In this document: piece after piece, positions 35,638 to 46,376 of the stretch
Numbering within the stretch: position 1 is the first letter of the stretch
Layout: every line of letters starts with the position of its first letter
Assembly: GCA_944470555.2 (NCBI GenBank)
Contig: OX104134.1
Coordinates: 98,450,701-98,514,700, forward strand
Length of the DNA stretch: 64,000 nucleotides
Origin: Heterobilharzia americana
Lineage: Eukaryota > Platyhelminthes > Trematoda > Strigeidida > Schistosomatidae
Direction of reading: 5' to 3'
Translations under genes and position numbers: made by a program
The notes under the pieces: model-generated
Told to the model about the DNA's origin: nothing
Database searches by the model: none
What the model saw: the letters and a program-made list of their open reading frames with translations, nothing else

Positions 35638-36477
35638 CTAGCCACTATCCATCACTACTACCTAACCAAAATTACCAGCAATATCAAGGCATATGCAGAG
35701 GAGTTCATATACCAATACCAAGCGATCAGTTTGGTCAAATCAGTGACCAGAAAATACAAGCTATGACACCATAGGTTAATATGCTTCATAGCTTAAAATT
35801 TTTCCCCCGTTAGAGAGTAGTCTGAAGGATTGTGGTGTAACCTTGGAATAAAACCTCTAGGTGTTGAAAGGCTTTGTATGAAATCGGAATGATCATTCAG
35901 AATTGAAGCGATAATCAGTACAAAAGGTTAACGAGCAGATAAGCATAAGGAGAACAAAAAATATCCAAAAAATTTATTTTGATAAATATCAACAAGTTGT
36001 TATGATCATCAAGCTAGAAAAGAGAAGAAAGGGAAAGCAGGATGAAAATATTGACGTTTTTCACTTACGTAGTTTTGAAGGTCACCTACTGAGTCCTTCT
36101 GACAACAAACATCAGGTTTCAACCTTTTCATTAAGACAACAAGGTGATATCAAACTGTTTATCAGTGTTTCTGAAGCCTGAGATGAGGAAATTTCAAATA
36201 AGTGGGATTGCTAATATCATTTGATCCTGTATAGCATGGTTTTTTCAGGATGTATCACTTTTCATTGATCAGTCACTGTATATCTGCGACCTTTTGCTAC
36301 GGTCTGAAAGTTTTCATTGTTTGATCTTCACCAACGAACTGATCATTGAATGTCAGCACATCTGCCGCCCTTGTGGATGAATGCTCAACCACTGTTCAGT
36401 TACTAAGATCCCCACTGAAATATTTGACATTGTTAAGCATGATTTATACTTTCATGTTTCAGTACCTGAAATAGAAC

Positions 36478-37453
36478 TAGATAAATTATTATTTATTATT
36501 AGGATGCAAACGTGATACAAAAGGGGTACCAACAAATACGAAATACAAAATAATATGACAACATACATAAAGCGAAGGGTAGTGGATAAAACTAAGCACG
36601 ATAAGAATAGAATGACTGGAACGATAGTCTGGTAAGGCGAATTTAAAACGAAACATTCATTACATTTCAACAGCAGAGGATAGGGAGGAGCTACAGCATG
36701 ACCGCCACTGGTTTCGATTCCAGTCATATCTCATAACGCCTCAAGCTACTGAGTTGCGTGATCTTTTAGATGACCCCCGGGGAGCCGTGAAGCACCAACA
36801 GATGATAACCCGATTCAACTATCCTTCACCCTACGGCGCCGCTTCATAGACTGACCACATCTCTGCTTCTCCCATTCAGTCCCAGGGTTAGTAAACAATG
36901 AAAGGCGTAGAAGCCGTTGGACAAGATTCAAAAACACATTCCAAGCTATTGAAGCCGGTGTTTCCAGATGACTTGACTTATTGGATGACGATCTACATCA
37001 TCCCTAAACACACTCTACCGTACCTCAGAATTACTTACGTAGTGTTGTCACCAGTTACCAGAAACCCTACGGAGACAACGACGATTGGGCACACAGAGTC
37101 GTCGCATATCCTCAGCTCACAGAGGCCAGGTTTCACAGATGTGGAGATTAACTGCTCGTACCGAAGCTTTGTAAACTCGACTCTTTATGGTCAGGCTAAC
37201 GTCACGACGATGCCAGACGTGTTCTAGATTGACGTATGTCAATGTGACTTTCGATATGTGGTTAGAAAGATCACCACTCACACCTCCACCAGCACACACA
37301 ACTTCCCGGATACACGAATGTTTCGACTACTTCCAACACCTCACCACGCACAGGCTGCTGCCAATCTTCCAAGAATATTTTGCACTTTAATGGTGCAAAG
37401 CATGTACCATAAACATCTGAAGCAGAAGGTTCAATAAACTTTGCAAAAATCAA
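36478..37453 (-). mobile_element. RTE-like family C, 3' fragment C1
   Basis: On the minus strand the frames read CFAPLKCKIFLEDWQQPVRG, then EVVETFVYPGSCV and CAGGGVSGDLSNHISK with VSLTIKSRVYKASVRAVNLH and ICETWPL. This is the region after the RT catalytic box in RTE-like elements (pattern FAPSKCKVLLQDW, FxYLGS, GRVYxxxVRAVLLYxCETWPL). It is related to but clearly distinct from family B. A decayed C-terminus and a 3' UTR follow, ending near 36,480 in TAATAATAAATAAT-type sequence. The minus frame 36,452-36,727 lies in this UTR and is not a gene. Confidence 0.7.
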
Positions 37454-38464
37454 CGTGAATGAAGTGTTTACATTTGAGAAAGGTTAATCGTGACTTGTGT
37501 TATATGTATGGCATGCAACAAACAAGTTCTATGACGAACATCAATTAAACCTCCTACCTTAAATGCGATCAAACACAACAGAAATCTTATCATTGTCTGT
37601 ATATGTTCATCTAAACAGTAAGTTAATGTAAATAGGATTCACTATTCTATCAGTTGCCAATTTCAATACTACTTTCAACTGTGAAACTTTGAGACCACGA
37701 TAGAGCGCATTGAATTTAGACTTTTATTTAGAAAGTCAAGCTAAAAACCTTCTGTCAAAGGAGAGGGACTTTAGTAACTTACGCAGTTATTCTATTGTTC
37801 AAATTCCTCTTATCTGCTACTTAAAATTTTTTCGCAAACATAATTTTTGTCGCTCATACTTTTTAGTAGTGTAAGCAATGTTTCAATCGCTATATCGGTT
37901 AAAATCATTTACATACGTAAAATGTTACGAACGACCATAAAACTAGTAAGCTTATTTTCTTAAACATCCTATAAAAATATCTAAATTTTTGAGAAACATT
38001 CTGATGTTTAAATGTTTGGAAACTGATGAAATAAACATTTTATAATTCAAGTTAGTTCTAACCGAATGAATGTCAATAAACGTCGGACTGGTTTTAAGTC
38101 AGTCATATAAAAATTCATCGAAATCCTTGCTTCAGTGAGCCTTTCGCTTTACCTCAGATACTCATACAAAACCTGCAAAACAATTCTATGCAAAATTCTC
38201 ATACAGCTATTTAAAAAGCAAACAACAAGAGTTAAAAAAAATACTTGTTTACTATCTGCTCATCATCAGCCGCTAATACACAAACAAAACAATTTAAAGA
38301 TGTACTACTGTTTGTTGTTGAAGTAATAAATAAATATTCAGGCAATATCGAAGCACCCGCATAGGATCTCTTATGCCAGAGAAGTTGAGCAATTCGATCC
38401 ATTCAAAACAATGGAGAATTACATGTAAATAAAAAAAACACAAATATTCGTTGTACAAGATGTG
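37454..38464. other. Unassigned A+T-rich DNA
   Basis: No gene. The plus frame 38,135-38,326 shows no motif. Confidence 0.5.
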
Positions 38465-38640
38465 GCTATCATGACTCAGTGCCCTAGTGGATAACGCTGT
38501 AGCGTTTGAAGTAATGCGTACGACGTTTGGGTCTCACTGAGAACAACATCACCCACGGGAGTGCATGCACATCTAGATAACTAGGACGAAACACTCGTCT
38601 TAGGTTCATCTGCTAGCCATAACCAATTATATTATAATAA
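38465..38640 (+). repeat. Sm-alpha-like SINE, tRNA head and damaged hammerhead
   Basis: A tRNA-like head is visible with A-box-like CCTAGTGGATAACGC (38,483-38,497) and B-box-like GTTTGGGTCTC (38,525-38,535). About 55 bases on comes CTAGGACGAAACACTCGTCT (38,581-38,600), corresponding to stem II right arm, GAAAC, stem III and the GTC cleavage triplet. CTGCTAGCC follows, as in the 35.6-kb copy. The CTGATGAG box is missing, replaced by ATCTAGATAA, so the ribozyme should be inactive. Confidence 0.65.
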
Positions 38641-39074
38641 AATGATGTAGTTGTGAAACGATATTTAATAACACAATGAAAACTTCGATATATTCAGGAG
38701 GTTATAACTATTCAAGGAGGTTACAACAGCGGTCTAAGCACGGGATGATTGACCGTTAAATTTTTGAAGTTGAAACTGATAGTTAAATAATTGTAAGTAT
38801 CTATTAAACGTAGCACATATCCCTTTTTGATGCGTGCCAAAAAGCACGAGATCTATGTTAAACGGCGTTTCCAGCCGCTTACCCCAAGCAGTCTATCACC
38901 AATAAGAGTGCATCATGATACTGAATCATTTAGCCTCTAAAAATTTGCCATCGACGACACTGTAAGCCCAACTCAGAATGAAAGGTGTGGTGATAGTGGC
39001 GTAGACCTTTAACCAGGTAAACGATAATTTAGCTCGCGTTTATTTGAGCATTTATTGGTTTATCACCACTATTT

Positions 39075-39260
39075 ATCATGGACTGACATCATTTGAAGAA
39101 CCACCGAAGATCTGGGAACACTGAATACGTCTTTGGTTCCCGTAAGGGTTCTCTCAGCAGTATAGACTTAAGACCCGGTAAAGGATCAAATCCAGGACCT
39201 TTAGGTTTGTGGCATACATGATACTATTCAAGCAGACTTCTCGATCTTCATTACGGAGAC
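39075..39260 (-). repeat. SINE-like repeat S2, inverted copy
   Basis: On the minus strand: B-box-like GGTCCTGGATTTGATCC, then CTGCTGAGAGAACCC, GGGAACCAAAGACGTATTCA, and CTTCGGTGGTTCTTCAAATG. Order matches the other S2 copies. It abuts the RTE family C fragment at 39,235. Confidence 0.6.
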
Positions 39261-39610
39261 GATATTGTACTACTTTGTGATGACATACAACCTACTTACA
39301 TTGAACTCGTTATGTTAGCAAACAGTGTCTCTAAGTATTAGTCCTTCAAATCAAGTGTTAAGTGCAAGATCAACAAAACACTGTAGCTGCACCCACCTTT
39401 GGCGATGAACCGTTTTGAAAGTCTAAGTACCCTGGTAGTTGCACAAGTACTGTTGGAGGTGTGACTGTCAAGGCTTCAACCATATAATAAAAGGCAGAGA
39501 GCCACACATCAATTAAGGTCACCTTCGGCATTGTCCTCACGTTGAGGTTATTAGGAACGCTGGGCACACAACTCATCAGTGTGAAGAGTTCTTCTTCCTG
39601 GTTGTGAAAC
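39235..39610 (+). mobile_element. RTE-like RT fragment C2 with YGDD box
   Basis: The frame reads LHYGDDIVLLCDD near 39,246, a slightly altered YADDIVLL catalytic box. After a stop come SFKSSVKCKI and, near 39,420, KYPGSCTSTVGGVTVK (family pattern FxYLGSCxxxGGGVxxE). Stops and frameshifts abound. It ends about 45 bp before the 5' edge of the family A copy A1. Confidence 0.65.
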
Positions 39611-39654
39611 TCGACCGCTTAGAGCTTAGGATGCTGGATGACTCTGCTTTTACC

Positions 39655-42600
39655 ATTTCTCGCCTGGTCAACAAGTTCACTAGTTGCTAGCCGTCCTTAG
39701 CCCGGGTAAAGAGGGAAGGTTGGGTATACGGCTAGCAACCCTACGCCTACTTAGTAGAACCAATCCAATCTCTAAAGAAATCACAATGCACAAAGGAAAT
39801 ATAAAAAACAAAAATAAACTTATTCCTCGCTGGAATCGGATCGTGGAGATGAAATGACGCCGGTTGGTGAAAGCCTTCGGAAAGCCAGTGGGCAGATGTG
39901 TCTTCGCCTCTCTCAATGAAAGCGAAAGTTAACATGGGGACATGGAATGTCCACACAATGTTTAAAGCTGGCTGGCAAGGCTGCACACACTGCAAAAGAG
40001 GTGAGAAAGGATGGCATAAAAGTGCTAAGAATCTGCCAAGAATCTGCAGCTGGAATGCAAGTGGACTCTCCAAACTGTCAACTGGAGAGTCAATAATCCA
40101 CTCCGATATTGTTAACCAGACGATAACCACGAGTACACTGAGTGATGGAGTAGCTTTCATGATGTCCCCCACAGCATCGAAGGCTCTCTCTCATGCAGTG
40201 GGCGCCAATCTCCTCCCGCAGGATCAGGATGATGACAGCAAGATTTACATCAAGAGGAAGGGATGTCACAATCATACAATGCTACGCCACACACCTACAA
40301 ATAATGCAGATCAAGAGAAGAAGGAGGAATTCTACAGACAACTGCAATCGATCCTAGACAAGACTCCAGTTAGCAACATGGAAGCCAAAATCGCGGCAGG
40401 CAACACAGGGAGAGAACTCATCATCGGTCGAGAAGCACTCAGTGAAATGAGGAATGAGAATGGAGAACTGTTTTCAGAATTCTGCACATTCAACGATTTG
40501 GTGATTGGAGGTGAGGCAGTATGTACAAACACAAGAATATTCACAAGGCAGCAACAGGGATTTGATTTCACCACATGGACACACTAAAAATCAGATCAAC
40601 TTCATTTCAATGTGAAGAAAGTGAAGACACTGCCAGCCTACTGGACACAAAATTAGATCAAGAAGGGGAGCAGATGTGGGTTCACACCACTCATTTCACT
40701 TTCTAGTGCAAGCAACCTGACTCCAAAATCAAGCTGAAAGCCTTCACTGAAGTTGATGATGATAGACCACAGTTAAAGTTCAACACCCAAAACAGAAACT
40801 GAAGTGAAAGATGAAACTACAAAGGACATCTTCACGTGGTCCGTCATCAGGACGAAATGGGAGATATTGAGCAACATGCATGAAGAAACCTGTGTGGAAG
40901 AACATTAGAACTCCTTGAAATGTGTGTGGAAAGAAACCTGGATGACCGTATTAGGAAGGAAGGAGAAAAGACAAGACAAGGAATGCATCTCGAGGGACGA
41001 ATAGAAGCAGAAAGAAGAGGTAGAGGAAGATGGTGAAGCAGAAGATGAACCAGTGCAAGGATGCATAACGAAAAGAGGAACCAAGTACACTGGGCAAAGA
41101 AGTGAAGAGAAGTGCGCGCAAGGGCAAAAGACACTTCTGCGATACACTGGCAAATGAAGCTGACAAGCTGCTGGTAGGAGAGATGGAGACCTGACAGCAT
41201 TGTATCAACTAACCAGGTTACTTACTGTCTGGGAAGACATCAACTGGGATGAAACCAAATGAAAGATAGTGAAGGAAATCTAGTTGCCACCAAAGAGGAG
41301 AAACAAAGGAAACAATGGGCTGATCACTTCAAAAATCTCTCGAGTCGACCACTACGTGCAACTCGTCCAGAAATACCATCAGCAATGGCAGAACTACAAG
41401 TAAACATAGGCCCTTCAACAAAAGCCGAAGTCCTGAACGCTATAAAGCTGCTGAAATTCGGGAAAGCAGCAGGACCAGATGGAATCCCGCCAGAAGCACT
41501 GAAAACAGACGCAGAAACAACAGCGGACATGCTCACACAACTACTGCAGATGGTTTGCAGGGAAGGAAGGAAAAGAACCAGCCGGCTGATTGGAAGAAGG
41601 GGTACCTTGTCAAACTTTCGAAGAAGGGTGACCTAAGTCATTGCAAGAACAGGCTAGGAATCATGTTCCTGTCCCTTTCCACCCAAAGCAAGCAAAATAT
41701 CAAGCTGCATCATCCTGGAGAGACTAAAATATGCTCTGGATTCAGAACTGCGACCGCTAGAGGCTGGCTGGCTTCAGGAAGAAGAAATCATGTGCGGATC
41801 AAATTGCAACGATATACCATGCATCATCATAGAACAGAGAGTAGAATAGCGGCCAACTCCCTACCTCATCTTTTACGACTTCGAAAAGGCCTTCAACAGC
41901 GTCCGCCCAGAAGTATTTGGCAGGCAGTTACTTCAGCACTACGGAGTGCATTAAAATCTTTATCAACCTCATTCAACAGCTATATGAAGACGCCATATGC
42001 CAAGTGATTCATAATGGTAAGCTCAGTGACGCCTTTGAAGTGAAGAAAGGGGACAGGAGAAGAACAAGGATGCCGCCTGCTATCATCAATAATCTTCCTG
42101 ATTGCGGCCGACGAGACTGGACTTTACTGGGTCATGCAACAAACCATGAGGAGCTATGAGAAGATGGGCATACGATGTTTGACGAATGAAAAGACCCCAG
42201 AAGAAGATTTGGATTTCGCAAACAATGATTGATGTCTAATGTCTTATCACACAAACTCGAAGATCTACAGGCAAAAGCTAACAAGTTGACAGATTAGGCA
42301 GGGTAGCGAAAACGGGACTTCAAGTGTATGTAGAGAAGACAGAAGTGATGAAGATACCAAATCAACAACAGCATCAACAACAACTACCAATCACCACTAA
42401 CGGGAGAAACCTAATGGAAGTAGTCTTTTTCACCTACCCGCCCAGGCAGCACCGTTTCAAATGCAGGCAGGCCAAGCAGAGACGAGGATGTCAAAGCCAG
42501 GATCAGAAAAGTAGACAGGCCCTTCATTAATCTGAAATCAGTGTGGAGACCTACTGCACTCGGCAAGTGTAACAAGATCCGGATTTCTAACACCAATATC

Positions 42601-43068
42601 AAGTCAGTGCTGCTATATGGTTCAGAGACTAGGTTCAATACGGAAAGCATTTCCAACAAACTGCAGACATTCATCAACAGCTGCCTACGCCCACTCTCTA
42701 TACTGAAGATTAGATGGCCAGAATAGTAAGAATAAGCAATAAGGAACTCTGGCTGGTAAGGAACCAACCAAAAACCTATCATGCAACAAATATGCAGAAG
42801 AAAGTAGAGATGGATTAGGCATACAGTGAGAAGGCCGATTGCGAACATCACGTACCAGGCCAAGGCCTCGAGTGAATCCCGAAGGGGAAACGACGAGTTG
42901 GGCGTCCAATCTGAAGGTGATATGAAGGAGATCATGTGAGGAAGAAATGAAAGCTTGTGGACAGTCGTGAAGCCAGGTTCCAAAGACTGCAGAGAAGAGA
43001 GTGCAATGGAGACGTGTTACTGAAGCCTTATATTCCACTAGGAACCCAAGGGTAGAATAATAATAATG
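39655..43068 (+). mobile_element. RTE-like family A, full-length but decayed copy A1
   Basis: The 5' end (CGCCTGGTCAACAAGTT... and GCCCGGGTAAAGAGGGAAGG) matches the 5' end of the copy at 46,377, and the 3' end reads ACCCAAGGG then TAATAATAAT, so all parts are present. Order: endonuclease-like domain in frame 39,898-40,587 (AKVNMGTWNVHTMF; PTNNADQEKKEEFYRQLQSI); the N-terminal RT region in 41,259-41,636 (KFGKAAGPDGIPPEALKTDA); RT palm remnants at 41,870-42,250, where a FADD-equivalent reads as broken FAN; then a C-terminal region to 43,050. Frequent frameshifts, stops and small insertions make it defective. It inserted next to the family C fragment C2. Confidence 0.88.
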
Positions 43069-44889
43069 TTTGTCGCTGTGTGCTGTTCAAATTTATTCGA
43101 AACAAAAGGATATCAAGTTTTCAGGATACGATTATTATATTCGACTTATTTAAACTAAAAATAGAAAGAAACAATAATTATGCTGATTTTCTTTCTTAGA
43201 CACTTTGATCTTTCATTTAACCAGTCCATTTCTCTTCAGTATTGTTTGCCTGTGTCTAGTTGAAAAACTTAAATTACTTTTTCAGCATCAGATATCTCTC
43301 TTCTGAGTAAATAAAGATATGAAAACGCAACAGTAATTGTGATAAATATTCATTGCTCAGGATAAGGGTGTTCAAAGTGAGATTTCTTCTGAACAATACT
43401 AATTATTATCTGATTGATATATCACCGTTAATTTTTTCCAAGTTTCACATGTTTATCTGATATTATTGTTTGGAGATAAGTAGACTTTCCAAATAAATCA
43501 ACAATGTGACAGATTGGAGTAAAATTTCAAAATATGCTTTTATGTTCACAACATAGACAATATCTTGTTTAAATAAATAAAATTGGTCATTAGGGATATA
43601 ATTATATTGCTAATAAGACTTTATAAGTTATCGTTATTATCAAATAAGTCGTGTGATTCATCAATTTGTTTGCATGTGCTTCAACGTTATTCCTGAAGTT
43701 ACATGGTTGCTGTTGGAAAGATCTCTTTGAAAAGTAACCGTTTTATATTCCTATTATTATTGTAATTCTCATAAACCTTTGGTGAATCAGTTCAAGCAAC
43801 TATGAAGCTTTATTGTATAGTTAGTGAATCTGTAAGTGGAGTGATATTTATTCTGAAAATATAATCTTAGTTATTCAGTTAAGCATAGGCCTTTACTATG
43901 ATGTTTTGGCAGAAAATCCTTAGACTGCACCATTGTTCTGTGAGTCAGTTTGACTTATTTCAGACATCATTTCGAATAAGTTTTTACCTTATTGCTTGCC
44001 TCGTCTACCAGTAAGTAGTGAAAATCCCTAATATTCAAATCTTCAGAGTATCATCTTTCTGTAGATTTAGCAAAAGTAGTACCAATACCTCAGTTATATA
44101 TTCCCCTGACTTGATTAAATGAGTCCCTTGAACTTTTTTCTGCTTAGTAATTTATCCAGTAAATGACTGGTTTTGGTTATCATACCTCTTTCAAGTATGA
44201 GTTGTTGAGCTTAATGTAATTGTCCCTATGTAACTGTAACGCCAAAAGATTCGTTGGGAACTTCTTCAGAATCCATTCTGTCTATTTTCTAATCCCTTGA
44301 TCTGACCACTGATATTCTATTAGATACTAAGAGTTTTCTGTCATCTACAGAAAATACTTTTTTTGGATAGTTTGATACTTTGTGTTATGACATTATGGTT
44401 CAGAAAGACTCACATTTGAGCAGTTATCAACCTGTACATTAAAATCTTTCCTTCACTTTTTGGACATTTGTTCTCTGTGGGTGTGTTGTAGTATTTTGGA
44501 GGACACTCAAATCCCTTCTTAATTTTTCAATAAGGCATGAATTTCAGCGGCGTTTGCATGACCGACTAATATAAGCTGTTGAACTATTGAGAACCGCCAA
44601 GTGATAGATTGCTGTTTCGCCTTAGTTTCCCACCACTGAACGTTGAGTACTCAGGGTTTCATAAGAGGGCAGCCCAAGAACTCTTATGCCTTGCAGTGTG
44701 TACAATACCATTCAATGACTGGATCACAACCTAATGTTTCACATCTTCTTTAATGTACAGATAATGGCTAGTTTGAATTTGAAGCCTGATTTGCATTCCA
44801 GTTACGTAGCTGAGTCATTAGGGTACCAGGCCAATGGTACAGAACCTACTAGTAGGTATATAACCGCAATCTAGACGACATCATCAGCG
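43069..44889. other. Unassigned A+T-rich DNA
   Basis: No frame of 60 or more codons starts here and no motif or repeat was recognised on either strand. Confidence 0.55.
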
Positions 44890-45840
44890 CTAATGTCGAC
44901 ATTGTCAAACTGAATTCATGTCCATAGTCGTTATCCATGTGCATTGAAATGAGTGATGAAATGTCATATGTGATGTTTAATAGCCAATCGTTCATGTAGA
45001 CGAAGGCGAAGAGGGCGACCACTTTGTCAAATGTAGTATTGACTGCAGTTATTGCAGCTAAATTTGCAAATGATATTCGGTTGCATCATTTGGTCTGCAT
45101 AATAGTGTTTGGTGGGAATTTGTTGGTTTATGAACCACACCAATTCTAAGTGGTCTCAGTAATGTTGCCGTGATTTCTGAAACATTCATTCTTTATGTAT
45201 AGTAGGACGATGTGCTTATTGATTTCTGCCTTTGGCTTTGCAGTTGATGATGTACGGGATAGGTTTCTTTTGATAAAGTTTCGTGGGTAGCCGTTCTTCT
45301 TTAGGATGAACATCAAGTAATTTTCTTCGTTTCTCCATGAGATTGTCGTGCTGCAGTGGGTTCTCACTCTTTTGAATAGAGTCTGCACTCAACTAATTTT
45401 GTGCATTGTTGGGTTGTTGCTACTGTAGTTGAGGATTTGATCAGTGTGTGTTGGCTTCCTGTACACTTGAATTTCCAGCTTCCCGGCATTTGTTCTACTA
45501 ACTAGAACATCCAAGAATGGTAGCTGGTTTTTTGACTCCTCCATTGTGAATTTGATGTCATGGAAAACGTTGTTGATCAAACCGTGAGTGTTTTCTGTAT
45601 CATCTTTTTAATGATGACAAAAGTGTCGTCCATATGACGAATCCAAATTTTTGGTTTAGTCAGCGGTAGAATGATGGCTTCTGGTATCTGTATCAGTGCT
45701 TCTGCAGTTAGTCCGGATATTGGTGACCCCACTGAAGTTCTTTTCAGCTGTTTGTACATCCCGCCATTGGTGCTGATAATGTCCTCTAGGAAGATGATGA
45801 AAGCTTCATGATTAGTTAACCCAGCTCAGAGAACACAAGA
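44890..45840 (-). mobile_element. Penelope-like element P5 (RT palm, linker, GIY-YIG)
   Basis: This is the most readable PLE in the window. On the minus strand from 45,840: AFIIFLEDIISTNGGMYKQL, SVGSPISGLTAEALIQIPEA (RT motif GSPISG), KPKIWIRHMDDTFVIIKK (the catalytic YVDD-type box is HMDD), IKFTMEESKNQLPFLDVLVS, VYRKPTHTDQILNYSSNNPT, NGYPRNFIKRN, then a linker with IGVVHKPTNS. In a shifted frame NNCSQYYI and QSGRPLRLRLHERLAIKH follow, the GIY-YIG endonuclease region with a stop in place of the glycine. There are frameshifts near 45,580 and 45,390 and the first RT motifs are missing upstream. It differs from P2/P3/P8 and resembles P1. Confidence 0.88.
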
Positions 45841-46006
45841 CAACCAAGACTATCTACCTGAGCTATAAATATTCTCCACTATTTCAATAGGAAAACCTTA
45901 CATAGATTTTTTATTGAGCAGATGCACCAGAATTCTCTAAAGCACCCTTATCTAACCCACACAGATACCTGGTGTATTCTGATCACTGTGGTTTATTGCT
46001 AGATTC

Positions 46007-46345
46007 TTGATCATTAGGATAGATGGCTTCATCAGCAGTTACTTCCTAAAGAAGAGTTATTCATTCTTCCTGAGTTCTATGATGGTTGACTTTGCTTACC
46101 AAGATCTTTTGATCACGCAGTTACGTAATCTTGATGAAGCACTAAAAAGTTATCCTCTTGTAAACAAAATTAATTCTGTTTACCATTCGCTCACGAAGTG
46201 GATGGTCGAACTATTCAAACCAACGAAAGAGGAATTTTTTAAATATGGCTTGTTTGATACATTTTACCTTGTTGTTTTAAAATCGAGTAATACACTGAAG
46301 AAATGTCTCTTTGCAATTAATTCCTCATGGATGACCCTATTGTGA
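46007..46345 (+). other. Unidentified 112-codon open frame
   Basis: Includes DFAYQDLLITQLRNLDEALK, SYPLVNKINSVYHSLTKWMV and ELFKPTKEEFFKYGLFDTFY. The composition is convincingly protein-like. I do not recognise the family; no signal peptide or membrane segment is evident. Just past its end, a second frame (46,327 onward: MDDPIVIVFISSS) runs up to the family A insertion and resumes beyond it. It may be a remnant of an unknown element or a host exon. The start codon is not secure. Confidence 0.3.
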
Positions 46346-46362
46346 TTGTTTTTATTAGTAGT

Positions 46363-46376
46363 AGTACACCTTTAAC
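46363..46376 (+). repeat. Target-site duplication, left copy, of element A2
   Basis: AGTACACCTTTAAC here matches AGTACACCTTTAGC at 49,607-49,620, 13 of 14 bases, exactly flanking the family A element. Confidence 0.88.

Noticed and set aside
36452..36727. 91-codon minus-strand frame with hydrophobic stretch, possible small membrane protein
   Set aside because: It lies in the 3' UTR of RTE fragment C1 and runs into its A+T-rich tail.
42411..42983. 190-codon minus-strand frame
   Set aside because: Antisense to the C-terminal part of family A copy A1; the equivalent antisense frames at 40.8-41.2, 47-48.2 and 49.0-49.4 kb are likewise shadows.
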